Shown here piece after piece: positions 1-12,700 of a stretch of 64,000 nucleotides of DNA. The DNA comes from Otis tarda (Eukaryota; Chordata; Aves; Otidiformes; Otididae): positions 204,117,553-204,181,552 of the forward strand of contig CM048552.1 of assembly GCA_026413225.1 (NCBI GenBank), in the 5' to 3' direction. The notes under the pieces are model-generated. The model was not told the DNA's origin and did not search any database. It was given only the letters and a program-made list of their open reading frames with translations. The position numbers and the translations under genes are program-made. The stretch's first letter is position 1; every line of letters begins with the position of its first letter.

Positions 1-3000
1 TCCCTGAAGGAAGTATGGTAGCATGGAGGCCTGCAAATAACAGATTACAATAATCCCGCCAGGAAGTGATAATGACATGTATAAATATTTGCCTTAGTTG
101 AGTGCAAATTATGTCCTCCTAAAAGATGTTTGTCACTGTTGTTAGTCGTTAGCATCTTCTAAATGCTTTACTGGCCGTGGGGTCATTCACAATGAAGACT
201 CCATCTCCACCAAGCGCAACCAAAGCCTCTGAATAGGACCAGATTGGTTTTTCCTAGTGTCTTTATTCCACTGATTAAAAGCAAACCAAAAGCCTGTGGT
301 GTCAATCTGGAGTGTTTTCCTAAACAGCACAGAGCCTGCAAACCATGGAGTGAAATTGTGGCCATATAGAAGTCTGTATCTAGCCAAAACCTGAAATAAG
401 ATTAGATTTATAGGCAAAGGAGGAGATTTTGTTATCCGATGCACTACCACCCCGTTTTTTAATGGCTTTGGCTCTGCAAAGTCCTGGCTGAGGGTGGGAA
501 TGGCTCCCGTGAATGGGAGCAACCTGTACCAGCAAACAGCACTTGCAATTTCCCAATCAGGGTCCTGTCAAGCCGGGCTAACTCACAGCCTTTTACATCT
601 TGCAAATTCCAAGAGGGATTAAGTCTTCATTGTCAGTCTGGTGAAGCAAGTTGAAACTCAGCTGAAGTTTTAAAGCAAAAAAGAAAGATCCAACAGTCTT
701 CAACAGAGGCAGCAGCCTAGGAGAGAATGGGATTTAGAACAGAAGCACAGCCAGAAATCAATGGAGCTTTTATGGCATCACTCCTCATTTATCTATAAAT
801 CCCATTCTTTCAGCTGTTTAGGCCTTATCTCCGCACAGAAGCGGAATTAGTTTTATTTTGTAAACCAATTTAGGAAAGCTAGTGCAAAGTGCTGTATAGA
901 CACCCGTATTTCGGTTTAAGAGTGGCTGCGGAGGTTTAGCTGGCCCTTGAAACAAAACCTCAGTTAAAGTGGTACTGCTTGGGCTTATCTGCGTGGACCA
1001 TAGAGTGAAATAACTAAAATGTGAATTTAAAGTGTTTGAGGTAAAACCTATTAAACCCCTGGGTGGATGCTTTTATTCAGACATAAAGGAGCCTTTAGTT
1101 TGCTTGATTCATTCCTAAAGCAAATTACAGTTACTTTATTTCTGAATGAAACCTTCCATATAAGGATTTAATGTACTTTAGCTAATCTACTTCAAATTCA
1201 CATCTGTAATTTGGCTTCGTTTCCTGTGTATACAAACCCTTTTTGCGTAGTCCAGGTCTGATTTGCTGGAGGAGGAAGAGGAAGGCAGAAAAAAAATCCT
1301 CCTGAGCTACATGATAATTAGCTTTAAATTCCTCAGTAAAGTGAAATAAAAGACCTAGGTAGCTCCAAAGCCTTGGTCAGCTGGGCTCTCATAGCCCTAT
1401 CAGTTTGCACCAGTTATAGATCCATCCCTTCGCCTGTGGTTTGCGTTGCTATTTTCACGTTATTCCCTGCTGCAGATGGGTTTGAAGTATCAAAAAAGCA
1501 TTTCTGTTGCTCGAAGGACCCAAAAAAGCATTTCTTGTCCTCTCCCACAGTCAAGCTGTCCTACCTGAAGGCAGCTTTGCTCTGGGGGTAGTAACTTGTA
1601 ACCTGCCTCGTGCTCCTAAGAGCACTTTACTCCTCCCTCCGCCAGCTCGGGCAGGAGCTGCGTAAGGTCCCCGCTCAGAGCTGTTAATGATTGCACCCAG
1701 CTCTGCTGCTCGGCGAACTTTCGCTTTCACCAAGTTCTCAATGACAGGATGTGGTTTGCTGTACCAATGTAAATGAGAGAGGAGGATCAGACCCGGTAGG
1801 TTTTTAACCCACTTCCAAAATACTCCAGGGTCTTTGGCTGCATAGTTTATCTGGGTTTTTTTTGCTCCTGTCGTTTACTAGTGCTGCGGTGACGATTGAA
1901 CGCTCCTCAGATTTCCTACTGCCTAGAAATTAACCTACTAATTCAGGGGAACGTTCAGTTACTGAAACATCGTCTCTATGACAGCGATTACTGGAGGTAT
2001 TACAGGAAAAAGTGCAAACAAACAAACCGAATAACCTTCAGGGTAGACAGTTATGAGCAAGCTTGCCAGAAGGTGCTTTGTGTTGAATGCTTTAAAGTGT
2101 ACCCACATTTATTCATGTTGTGGTGTCACAGCAGAATTAAGCCACCGAATCACTTTCTATGGAAGATGTCACATACAGAGACACAAGACTCTGATTCTGT
2201 TCTTTACAATTTAGAGGAATGAGAATTAGAAGATAAGAAATAAAAACAGATCTGAGAGGGGAATCCGGGCAGCATTTGGTATTCTTGTTCTAAGTAACTG
2301 GCATCAAACTTGTTTGAAGACCGCAGATGAAAACTGATGCTCATATTCAGGACTCCTTTTCCCTCTCGTGGGCTGCCCGGGTGGAAGGCAGTCAGTGGCT
2401 GGCATTATACACCTGCATTTGTCTCCAAATTATCAGCACAAAAATGGACAGAATTTTAAAATCTCCAAAGTACATTAAAGGAGCTGGGTTTGGTTTCTTT
2501 CTCCTTCTTTCTTACCTTCTCTCCATCTCAGGTTTTTGTGCTATACTGTCTTTGTGATACTCTGAGCACATTAAGCAAAGGCAATAGCCCACACCATGGG
2601 TGACTGTCTTCCTCCTTGAGCAATTAATTATTTCACATTTTCTTACATTTTTGAGATGTGTTTGCAGCTAGTGCTGCACCCTCACCACATGAAAGAGCAA
2701 AGGGACAAAGTGTTGGTCTTTAGAGGTTCCAGAGAGCCCATCCCATAGACTTGGTCAGTCCCACACCACGTCTCGTATCTGACATAGACAGGCCTTACCT
2801 TTACCATGGCCACTTGCGTCATCCATCCTGACTACTGCTCAATGACCTTTCTGGGTTTCTGCTCCATGTCCATTGAGCACCTTGATCTCAGGGGCTGAGT
2901 CTATCGTGTTGACTTGCTGGTCTGTGTAAAAGCTTGCACAAAAGCTTGTTTTGTATTTTTGTATTTTTCTTTCTTGTTCCTAACTTCCATTTGGACGTGC

Positions 3001-4017
3001 TGTGCCCACATAGCATCTCTGAAAACTTATTGCCGTAGCTAATGCACTTACTCCTCTAGACTTATCCAGGCAGATATACTGTAAAGGCAATCTTAGTGTG
3101 ACTTCCAGTGCAGTGTAAATGGGTACGACAGAAGTGAGAGTCTAATCTCCGTAATCTGCACAAGCCTACGGGGGCGGGGGATCAAAGACTACAATAAAGT
3201 TGCCATATAACACTGCAAGATACTTTCCTAAGAAAGGCTGCTGCTCAGTGAGCAGGCTACGTACACGTACGGATTAGGAGAATCTGTCAAATCAAAGTTT
3301 ATATCCAAACCTTTGAAAGGCAGGTGTCTTCTCAGGGAGGAACAGTCATAAAAGGTGTGTATGAAACCTACAGCGAAGCCCACAGCAGGAGCATGCTGAT
3401 ATATTTCACCATCTGTCCTGGTCTGTACTGCACAGGTAATCTCATCATCTTCCCACTGCCAGCCCATGGCACTTCGCTCACCGAGCGTCACACAGATGCC
3501 ACATTTCACCTCTGGATCTCAATTTCAGAGTGAAAACACAAGGAAAATCCTTGTTCTCTGCTCTCCAATTCACTTGTATGGCGAGGAGGGGCTAAGATAC
3601 AGGATCTACGAGGTGGATTTCATCTTCAGAGATAACATTTCCGGTTCCTGTGGTCCGCCCGGACCTAAGGAGGGGGAAACTCCCATTGAGATCAGGGGAG
3701 GGATCAAAGAGCAGGGATTTGCCCCAAGGGAGCCATGGGGCAGCCCTACCATGGGTGATTTAACACCATAGCTGGCAATCAGAGGTTGCGTGGCCACGAG
3801 CTGAGAGTGTCTATTTTTTTTTTTGTTGCCAAACTTGTAAGTTCAACTAGAATTGGGAGATTTTGCTTAGGTTTTCTCAAATTTGTCTATAGGTAACTTT
3901 TCTGTTTGCCTCAGTTAAATGGATCATGACCTTTTCAGCCTCTGTTTAATCCGAGCAACATAAAGTATATTGGGCAGGATTTGCAGGTGGTGTAGGTCAG
4001 AACAAACCCATAGACCC
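1..4017. other. MAML2: Unique intronic sequence
   Basis: No gene, known repeat or RNA recognised apart from the small direct repeat near 1491. Open frames up to about 110 codons are present on both strands but lack protein-like features or splice context. Confidence 0.6.
1489..1537 (+). repeat. Direct repeat of about 15 bp spaced by about 18 bp
   Basis: CAAAAAAGCATTTCT appears at about 1491 and again at about 1521, separated by 'gttgctcgaaggacc'. No known element. Confidence 0.8.
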
Positions 4018-4170
4018 AAGGATCAGGCCCCTCACACTTTTAAAAAAGTCAGGTGCTTTCTTATCAGGAAATGAGACCTAAAAGGTCCTGATTTACCATT
4101 CCCATAGCCTTAAGCCAGTACATTTCCACTGAAATCAGTTGTAACTAAATCACCACACTGTCATGAAGTT
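4018..4170. repeat. Possible ancient repeat fragment
   Basis: 'aggatcaggcccctcacac' and 'ggtcctgatttacc..ccactgaaatcagttg' have the wording of old repeats seen across reptiles and birds ('gatcaggccc', 'ccactgaagtcaatgg'). Low certainty. Confidence 0.3.
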
Positions 4171-6984
4171 AGAGTAACATGGGTATAAAACAATTTTCTT
4201 CCACATTATCCTGTCTAACTTTAATGATAACTTGGGCATTGTGGTTTGAGCCAAAAAGAAACTCTTCTCATATGATCCTTAGTTGATACAAGTTTTCAAC
4301 ATCCTAGTCTTTATATTGCAATATTTTAATTATTGTTTACTTTATTTAATTACTGTTTTCCTTGCTAATTCTAAATATACATCTTTTCTCTCTACTTCAA
4401 GGCTTTTGGGATTTTTCCAATCAGTTCAGTATCAAAGAGCATTTACGGTCTTGTATTTAAACTTCTCATGCTTGTAAACTAAAACCTGTGCAGCCCCGAG
4501 GCCAAGGCTTTGGCTGTGTGTTGTAGGTAGGCGGTTTTATTTAATGGGTATGCTAAAAGGTCTCTTGCAGAAGTGAAAATCTTATCAGAAAGTTTGATGT
4601 TTACATTTTCTGATTTGGATGAAAAGATAAAAAGTGAAAAATCTGAAGCTGATAAATGAAATTTCTTCATCTTCTATTTTTTCCTTCCTTTTTTCCTCTT
4701 TGTTCTTTTTTTTCCCCATGTTATCTCTGTGAAAGGGATGTGAGAAAAAAAATGTGAAGACCAAAAGCCTTTCCATTTTATGCTGGGAAAAAAAAAAGAG
4801 ACACACCTCGCAGGCTCCTGAGGCACTTCAGTACTAATTGCAGTCTTTCTGTGATATTTTGAAGGATGTTTTTTTTGTTTGAAGAACTCAAGGCACTTGC
4901 CTTGAAGGAGATCTTTCAGACTGTATCTGGTGGGGAAGTACTGCACTCAGTAAAGCACAAGAAGAAAGGCAGAGAGAGGTGAGTAGCATCACTGAGATGC
5001 TCACGTGAGTAGAAATGCAAGCGTTTGAGTGATTAGCAAGGATTAGCAAGTGATGTGGTGGGACAGGAGGGCTCTGTGAGTGCCAAGGACCCTCAGTCTA
5101 CACCTGTACATGTTACGGGGTGTTTTGCTTTGAACTAAGTCTTGCACAGTCGCACGGGCTAAGCAACCTGCCAGTGGTTGCACAGGTGAGGTGTGCCGCT
5201 CGAGCACAGCTTCCGAGTTCATTTCACCTGCAAGGATGGGTCTGTGTGCTCTGGGACCACTCCATGATGTGAAATAACGTGTGGGAAGTGGGAGGAAAGA
5301 AAGAGGTTTGCTTCACAACAGCTCACCCGGTTGGACATAAAACACTTTTATAGATGCTCCCACAGTCACAGAAAGTTGCGGGGTTTGCTGCAGCACTCTG
5401 GGAAGGCAGAGCAGGGCTCGGGGTCTTCCGCCCAGCCCGCTCCCCGCACCGAGACCCCACTGCCTACCAAGTAAGAGCTTCCCCTTCCAGCACCCACACT
5501 GACCCTGCCCAGCAGCCTCACCTCGTGCAGATGTTGAGTGACAGACAGCTTGCAGGAGAAGCAGAGCCTGGAGTCAGTTTTGGCGACATTGTAGCGCTGG
5601 GCAGAACTTTGCAAGATGAGGTTGGAAATCTCTTGATAATAAACTTTCTCACGAGATTTTTGGCAATCTTTGCGTCTTGTCACAGCTGGAAAAGCTATGA
5701 GAACATCTTTTCTTGGGTATTTTGTCACTCCCAATTTCAGACAGCAAGTGGGAAAACATTTATTCTAACATCAGAGAGCTTCAAAAAATGCTCCACTAAC
5801 TGGAATCCTAGAACAAAAGGGAAATTGAGGTGCTTTTGTTCTATTTAAACTCCTTCACCCAAAACTGCACAGAAGGTCATCTGAAAGTTACAGAAATAAG
5901 AGATCAAGAAAGCTGCCCAGACCAGTGGGCTATCTAACTAATCTCCTTTCTGGTTCAGAGTTACTCCTTAGAGTAGTACACTGTTTTGTATTTCGTCCAT
6001 CTACTTTTGAACAACCCAAGCAACAAGCCTTCCACTTCTTCCCTGAGACACAATAAAACTCAGTAGATATCAGAGGCAGGAATGTTTTTGCTGATACCCA
6101 GAATTTATTTTTTTTTCTTTTTCCCTTAGCACTTGGCCTCACAACAAGTTACCCCAGCTGTGCCCCCTCCTAGCACACAACAACTGCCGCTTAGCTCTCA
6201 CCTATTTCAGGGCAGTTTAGGGCATGTGAGCTTTTGGATTAGAAGTGCACGAGTGAAGAGTTACCGTGGCTCTGCTGACACATGCTGACTTGCCAAGTGA
6301 TGTATGCTTTACATGTGTCCAAGTTTTTAAATCCATCCCTGATGTTCCCTGGTTTAAAATGCCCCTGTAAATAATAACTCTGCTCCCAAGGCATTTATAT
6401 GAGCTGGGCACTTTAATTCAGTGCTCGGGGAGGCTAAATGTAGGTAACTCTTAATCCTTTCCCACGCATTGGTCCTTCCATCTGCCCCATCTCTTTTGCT
6501 TCTGCCTTCCAAATTTCCTGCAGTTTCCCTGTTCCTCTGGCGTGAGGGACCGCCGTGCGCTACGCCACGTGCTCACATCACAGCCGTTTACGAGCACATC
6601 ATAAACAGGAGTTCAGTTTTAGGTATGAGCGTGGCTTTGAGTGACCTGAGCTGTGCAGTTTCCATACGTCTAGCACAGATTCTTCTAAAGGCAGCTATTA
6701 ATTTCCAGACTAATATATTGTGCATTGTTCTCCTAAAGCTTCCCTCTATCCTTTTAACAACTGCCCTTTTCAGAAAGAGACGCATCTAGAGCTCTGTTGT
6801 TGTCTCTCAATTATCTGCAGATCACGTATGATCGATGAAAAGCTCCCCTCTTCGAGCTCTGCGAGCCTAACTTAGGATCTCACAGTGAAACCAGGATATT
6901 TTTTTGGTTACATGTCATTCCAAGGCATTCTGTTTCAGCCTGAACTCTATTATCAATACAATTAAAGTGAATTTGAGCTGGCGT
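4171..6984. other. MAML2: Unique intronic sequence with a moderately GC-rich patch
   Basis: AT-rich at 4280-4480, and T/A-run-rich at 4670-4800. A GC-richer patch lies around 5390-5560 inside a 164-codon chance frame. Nothing recognisable. Confidence 0.55.
5031..5050 (+). repeat. Perfect 10-bp tandem duplication
   Basis: GATTAGCAAG occurs twice in direct succession. Likely replication slippage. Confidence 0.95.
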
Positions 6985-7200
6985 GTAAGGTTTTCAAAAG
7001 CACTTGCATGACCTTAGGGGCTGGGGCTTGTTTTCAAAAGTGACTTGGTGCACTCAGGATCCTAAGCAAATTGATTCTCTATTAAATTGGTGCTCCCTTA
7101 TGACTTCAGTGCTTTTGAACAGGGTAGTTGGGGTTCCTTAGGCATTTCAGGTATTTCTGAGAAGTTAATGTTATTTAGGTGCAACTATATCAGACCTCAG
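6985..7200. repeat. Ancient amniote interspersed repeat, diverged
   Basis: Blocks such as TTTTCAAAAGCACTTGCATG (6991-7010), 'ttttcaaaagtgacttgg' (7031-7048), 'ggatcctaag' and 'gacttcagtgcttttgaa' recur in the order of an old palindromic repeat that I remember from turtle, crocodile and bird genomes ('ttttcaaaagtgacttaggcacctaa...'). Very diverged; class unknown. Confidence 0.45.
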
Positions 7201-7345
7201 GTAGCACAGAAGAACTGGGAAAGTACCAAGTTTAATTTTCAAACTAAAACTTGAGTTTAGGAGTGTAAAGGTCAGAAAACTTGTGCTGGAAACTAAGACA
7301 ATTTGATCCTGAAGGCAGTGAGAATAAACATGAAACCCTTAAGTC

Positions 7346-7379
7346 CTGTCTTAATGTAGTCTCTGTCTTAATGTAGTCT
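7346..7379 (+). repeat. Perfect 17-bp tandem duplication
   Basis: CTGTCTTAATGTAGTCT is repeated exactly twice (7346-7362 and 7363-7379). The lack of differences suggests a recent duplication. Confidence 0.95.
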
Positions 7380-7767
7380 CAGTTTAAGTGACTGAGACAC
7401 GCTGTGGTGGCTGCTGTAAATCCCCATTCAGGGCCACGCCGTGTAGCCGAAGGAAGCAACAGGACACAGTCATAAATAAGACATTCTATTATATTATAGG
7501 ACATTTATTTGAGTGTCTGGCATTTTTACTGGGTACTTGTCTTTGCTCTAATGGGCTGCTCCTCTTTGTGGTTCCTAATGTGTTTTTACAAATATTTCCA
7601 GTAAATATGAAATCTTTAAAATATGCAAAAAATACAGCATCGACACGAAACGGCAATGTTGCATATAGCTGTACTGATTAACTCCTGTTTGTCTTGAGTT
7701 TTGCCTGGGAATAGTATTAAATGTCCTGAAATCGAGGTCAAGAGAGTTTTCTGCTCAAAAATGTCAA

Positions 7768-7798
7768 CATTCTGCAGAAAATTCTGCAGAAAATGTCA
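7768..7798 (+). repeat. Short tandem duplication
   Basis: ATTCTGCAGAAA occurs twice in a row, with further partial copies ('ttctgctcaaa') on both sides at about 7749 and 7800. The cluster looks like local slippage. Confidence 0.8.
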
Positions 7799-8389
7799 TA
7801 TTCTGCTCAAATATGATGTCAACTAAATGGACTCCGTTCCTCAGTCAAAACACAATTGTTAATAATTTTCTGTTTCTTAGTTGTGTTCACCGTGGTTCTT
7901 CATCACTTATATTTGCTCATCAGAGAACGGTGCTCACAAATAGCTACTGAAATGCTGCTGCATGAAACACGCAGAAGGTACATTAGAAACAACCTTTAGC
8001 CCAGCTAGGCACATTAATCTCCCACAAAACACTAGTGATTCCCTTGGAGCTGAGTAGAGTTCATCAGTGCTATGTATAATTGTCTTGGAGTGAGATTCAC
8101 ATCTGAACTCAAAGTGCACGTTACACTATTAGAGAAAAGAAACAAGTCTGTTAGAGACCCAGTCTTATCTTAGAGAAAGATATGAAAACCTACCTCACTT
8201 TAAACAGATTTTTTTTTCCCCTTTAGTTTCAAGATTTTAATTATGCTCATTTCTATATCAGTTCACACCTTTGGAGAAAAAGCAGCAGAAGTCTAGAAGA
8301 ATAAGCACTGCCGTACTTTTGTAGGCAAATGGTCAGTTCGTTGAACTTACACTTCAAGATGAGAAATTTATTTTCAGATTTCTCCTCCT

Positions 8390-8580
8390 GCATGCCTAAA
8401 CTCGCTTGTGATCTCACGGGGCGCTCGTTGTGCTGTGGTTAGACAGCTGCTAAAAGCCGGCGCGACCACGGGAGCAGAGGCAGCGTGGCTGACGGCAGCG
8501 GGTCGCTGCAGTCTGAGTGAGGGCAGGACGGGGTCTGATGGCTGCGATGGGATTGCATCAGGCGTAAGCTAGGCAGGAGC
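8390..8580. promoter_or_regulatory. CpG-rich patch inside intron 1
   Basis: About 16 CpG in under 200 bp (for example GCCGGCGCGACCACGGG at about 8456-8472), against a CpG-poor background. Bird introns usually lose CpG, so retention suggests an unmethylated element, an internal promoter or an enhancer. No TATA box or coding exon adjoins it. Confidence 0.35.
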
Positions 8581-9539
8581 TCGTCCTCAGATCTTTTGGG
8601 TTTATATATTTTTAATCCATGTGGTTACATGGTGTTAGGATGCCAGTCCCTCAGCTGTGATGCAGAGATCATTTGATTTTTCTGCGATGTATGTACTTCA
8701 CGGTGGTTCTCAGTGTGTTTTTGTAATTAGGCATATTTAACTGTGCCTTGTTTTACTGCTGTAGGAAGAATCTCATTTGTCAGCAGTTTTAGGCTTTGCC
8801 AAATAAAGGCTTATTGGCAAACTGCATTGAGCGCTCTGATAATAACCCAACTTTAGAAAACACACACCCTGCTGTGTTGTATTCAAGCCATGGTGCTGTT
8901 GAAATTAAAAGGGGAGACAATGCCTGCTTTCAAAAACTGGAGGTTCTTTGTATTCTAATAAAAGCCTAAATTAATGTTTTAAAAGGTTATTGCTATTTTT
9001 TACCAGCTAGCTGGCACTGTGTATAAATCTTATTTAGGCAAGGTCCTACATTATTTCACTGTTTTTAACATGTCAGCCAGTATCATACTGCCATGGATAA
9101 TCAGTTCCTGAAATTCATTAGTCCAACCCGTTAAATCCCTTTTGTTTAGCTTTAATGGCAGAATATTTCTGTGTATTTGGGAATCTAATATATGATGTAC
9201 ATTCTGACAACACCAGCAGGGACCACAAATATTTCTTACATAACCTAAAGGACACATGTTTGGCTTATGGCAAAAATAACCTCATAATTCCAGTGTTTCA
9301 GGTTGAGGTGTCCATGTGAGGTCCTTTTATGAGAGCAAAATAATAGGAACTATGTATAATTTAATCTCGTTGGCTTTTAATAGATTTCCTTCAGCTTATA
9401 AAGAGTGCTCTAGGAAATGGAAAAACACACAGTCGGCTATGAAATTCTATGACACTGATGCAGTCAGGCTATAAAATATTCTTTGCATCTTAATTGCATT
9501 TTATATAGCTGTATAACCTTGTGTGATTCTTAACTCCAT

Positions 9540-9780
9540 AAATCCTAGCTTTGCATCCCGCTCTGGCAGCTCGGCGAGAGCGGCGGAGGAATGTTTCCCA
9601 CAGTTCATTGTTCAGTTCAGCTGTGTGGGCAGAGCACGAGCGTCAGTTCTGTGCAGGGAACTTGCACTGAACTTTGCAAAACTGCTTTTTGCAGACAAAA
9701 GCTTCTTCTCATCCCTGCGGATGAACCTGATCTTGCACGACGAGATCCGTATCTGAGCTCTCTCCAAAACCAGTCGTGAT
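9540..9780. promoter_or_regulatory. CpG-enriched patch
   Basis: About a dozen CpG in 240 bp, including CTCGGCGAGAGCGGCGG (9571-9587) and CACGACGAGATCCG. Small overlapping open frames here resemble nothing known. It could be a regulatory element, with weaker evidence than the patch at 8390. Confidence 0.25.
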
Positions 9781-12700
9781 TTGACAGCCAGGGAAATGAC
9801 AGAGCCTGTTTTATGTAGCGTGCTTTACTGAAAGGTTTGGAGGAGACAGTTTCGGGGAGAAGAGAAGGTAGTTTTATTGGCAGATGTCTGACAGAACAAA
9901 GCAGGCCGTGACAGAACCTAAATACCTATCAGGTGAGAAATCAAGACAAAGCCAGAATAATCTTTCAGGCATCACCAACCATGTGAGAAGCACTGACATA
10001 ACACAAGCCTGTCTACACCGATGCTGCACCCTGCAACACAGCAGAGGCACTTGCCTGCACTTTTTGCCCTCTGATCACCCTCTTCCAGTGCGAGCAGCAT
10101 CCCCAGCCAGTGCCACGCTCACAGCCTTGCGCTCGCCTCCCCGCTGTAAAACAGAGGCTGGGGAAAGGAGACCCGAACGCGGAGAAGGGAGGCTGTGGTT
10201 TAGAAGTGAGGAAAACAGTGGGAGGATCATAAAACGATGATGGATGTGATCTGTTCAACTCTGTAGCTTATTTCTAATAATAGACGGGTTTTAGAGTGGA
10301 TAGACGGAGACGTAACAGGATTCAGTGGCTGAAAACTGAAGCTGGATAAATTTAGATTAGAAATAATGCTCTGTCTACACTGAAGATTGCAGCGCAGTGT
10401 TGAGATACATGAACGTTAAATGAGCTAATTCGGAGAGTAAAAGCCGTCCAACAGCAGCTGAAGGGAGATCCCAGACTTATTTCGTTCAGTCGAATAAACG
10501 AGCGAGCCCAGAGGTGTGTGCTGCTGCAGCCCAGCCATTCCCAGCTGGCCCGCGAGCGTTTAACCCCACCAACGGTCCCCGTGCTCCACCCACGATCTGC
10601 AGTGGAGGCACAGCCCACATCAGAGTCCTCGCGAGCAAGCGTAGCTAATATTGCAGCATCCCATTGTGGAATGTCGAAATTAGTGAGTGGCAGGCTATAT
10701 CTCGCTTTGCACATAGATGCGGGCAGATTTTACATTAAGGTCCCCTTCTGGCTTTAGGAAATCTGTGCGGCTGTGTAGAGTGGATGCTGTTGAGGACCTG
10801 TTGAGAAGTACTTGGGGAGGTCAAGCTATTTGCATAGTTGAAAGTTTCTGCTAAACCAGCTGAAACTCGGAATTTCCATGTCATGGTAAATTTTAATATT
10901 TTAACATTTTACTTCATTTTACTTTGGAAGACTTTTTTGTTTTCTTGTATGACTGAAATTCTGTAATGCTTATTTTTTTGGAAATACTTTCCACAAAATA
11001 CATTGGTTTTGACAAATTGGTATTTCTGCAATGGAAAAATCTTTTTGACTGAAAATTTTAATCTCCCTGTCCCCCAGTTTCAGCCGAACCTCACGAGTTA
11101 ATCCCCATGAAGTTCCATGGGACCACCCTCTGCAGGAGGAACTTTTACAGCCTCTTTTAGAGAACAAAAATAAAGAGCAACTGACTTAGGCCCAAAGGGA
11201 TTAATTGGTACCCTTATTTCATTAGGTTATTTAAAGCAAAGATCTCATTAAACTTTCACTGGAATAATGTTAGACAAAGTCTGTAAGCTGCAGCTGTTGG
11301 GAAGAATTGAGAGGTCAGCAAATTACCAGATGATAACAAAAAATAGTATTAAAGTCTGAGAGAGGGAGAATGGAGGGAGAATAAAAGCACAGACTGGAGA
11401 TTCAGGAACTTTCAATTCTCCATTTTTATATTTGTTGGATATACGGGCACTCATGTGCTATTTGCTCCATGTAAAATCTGTTGAGCTACAGAGGCTTTCA
11501 GTAGCTGAGGAGACCTCACAAGCCTGAAGCGTCAAAATAAGACCAGGTTGTTCTTGTGGTTCATGGCTGAGGCTGTTTGGCACTCTCTGGCCTAATTAGC
11601 TGCTGTGTCAGAGATTATTTATGTTCTCTTAGTTCACCTTGTTGAAACCGCTCCACATACATCGTGCAGGATTCAGTGGCTGAATGGATTAGTCTTGGCA
11701 CCCCCAAAGTGACCGCGTGCAGGCTGGGGTGAGACCAGGACAGCATGGAAGAGAGCAGCATCAACCAAAACTCCTCATGCCTTGCGTCACTTGCAGTCTT
11801 TATGTTTCTGAAGCTGGTGTTTGGTATTTATTTTGTATTGGACATCTGGAAATTCAATTAGAAAGCATTTACATTGAGTTAGCCTGAGGAAGGGTGAATG
11901 ATGGTCACCATCTGGTTGGTTTGGGTTAGTTTTAGCCCACTTTTTCTGCTGTTTGGACCTGTGTAAAGCAGTGTTTGAACTGAAGAGGGTCAGACGTCAT
12001 AAAACAGCCTTCTGGGGTCACTGTTGCCATGAGATGACAGGTCCACAGTGCAGCTCCTTTGCATTCGAGGGAATGCACAGTCTCCACTGAAGCTGCAGGA
12101 CAAATTGACCAGAGTGTGTTGCTGGCAGTCAGGATGCCTGAGCTCCGACTGCAGTCCAATGGTCCCATCCCTCCCTTTCCCCGTGTCCTTTTTCCCCTCA
12201 TTGTCCTTTTCTGAGGTGGTCTGGGCTGTGCTCAGCCTCAGAGGGTCAACAAAGCCCTGGGCCCACCTGCCCAGGGCCAAGGCACCCAAACGCATCCATG
12301 CATGGGACTTGCTGCTGGTGTCTTCCACACCCTGTTCCCAGAGGGCTTACATAAATGTGACCAGGGACGGTTTGAATTTGTGAGGAGTCAGGGAAAAGAA
12401 AGGTTCAAAACACTATCTCGATTCAGTATCATCTGCCAGCACTGCTTGCAGTAAGCAAAGCGAAGTAGCTTATCATCAAACAAAGAGTTTCCTAGAAAAA
12501 TCAGATTTGAAGCCCTAAGAATTAAAGTTGAATTGACTATTCTTCCTTTCTGGGACAGGGATGCTAATGGTGTCGTACTCTGACGTCACTAAATGGATTC
12601 ACTGCTTAGCTGCTGCAGCCAAGGAGGGCTTCTCCTTCTTTCCCTTCCCCTGCCTGTGCCCCCCGCCGCTCCCCTTCTGCTGGCACTGGCCATTTTCTGA

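Noticed and set aside
5354-5848. 164-codon + strand open frame
   Set aside because: No start context, splice sites or recognisable domain. Overlapped by an equally long frame on the other strand in a GC-richer patch.
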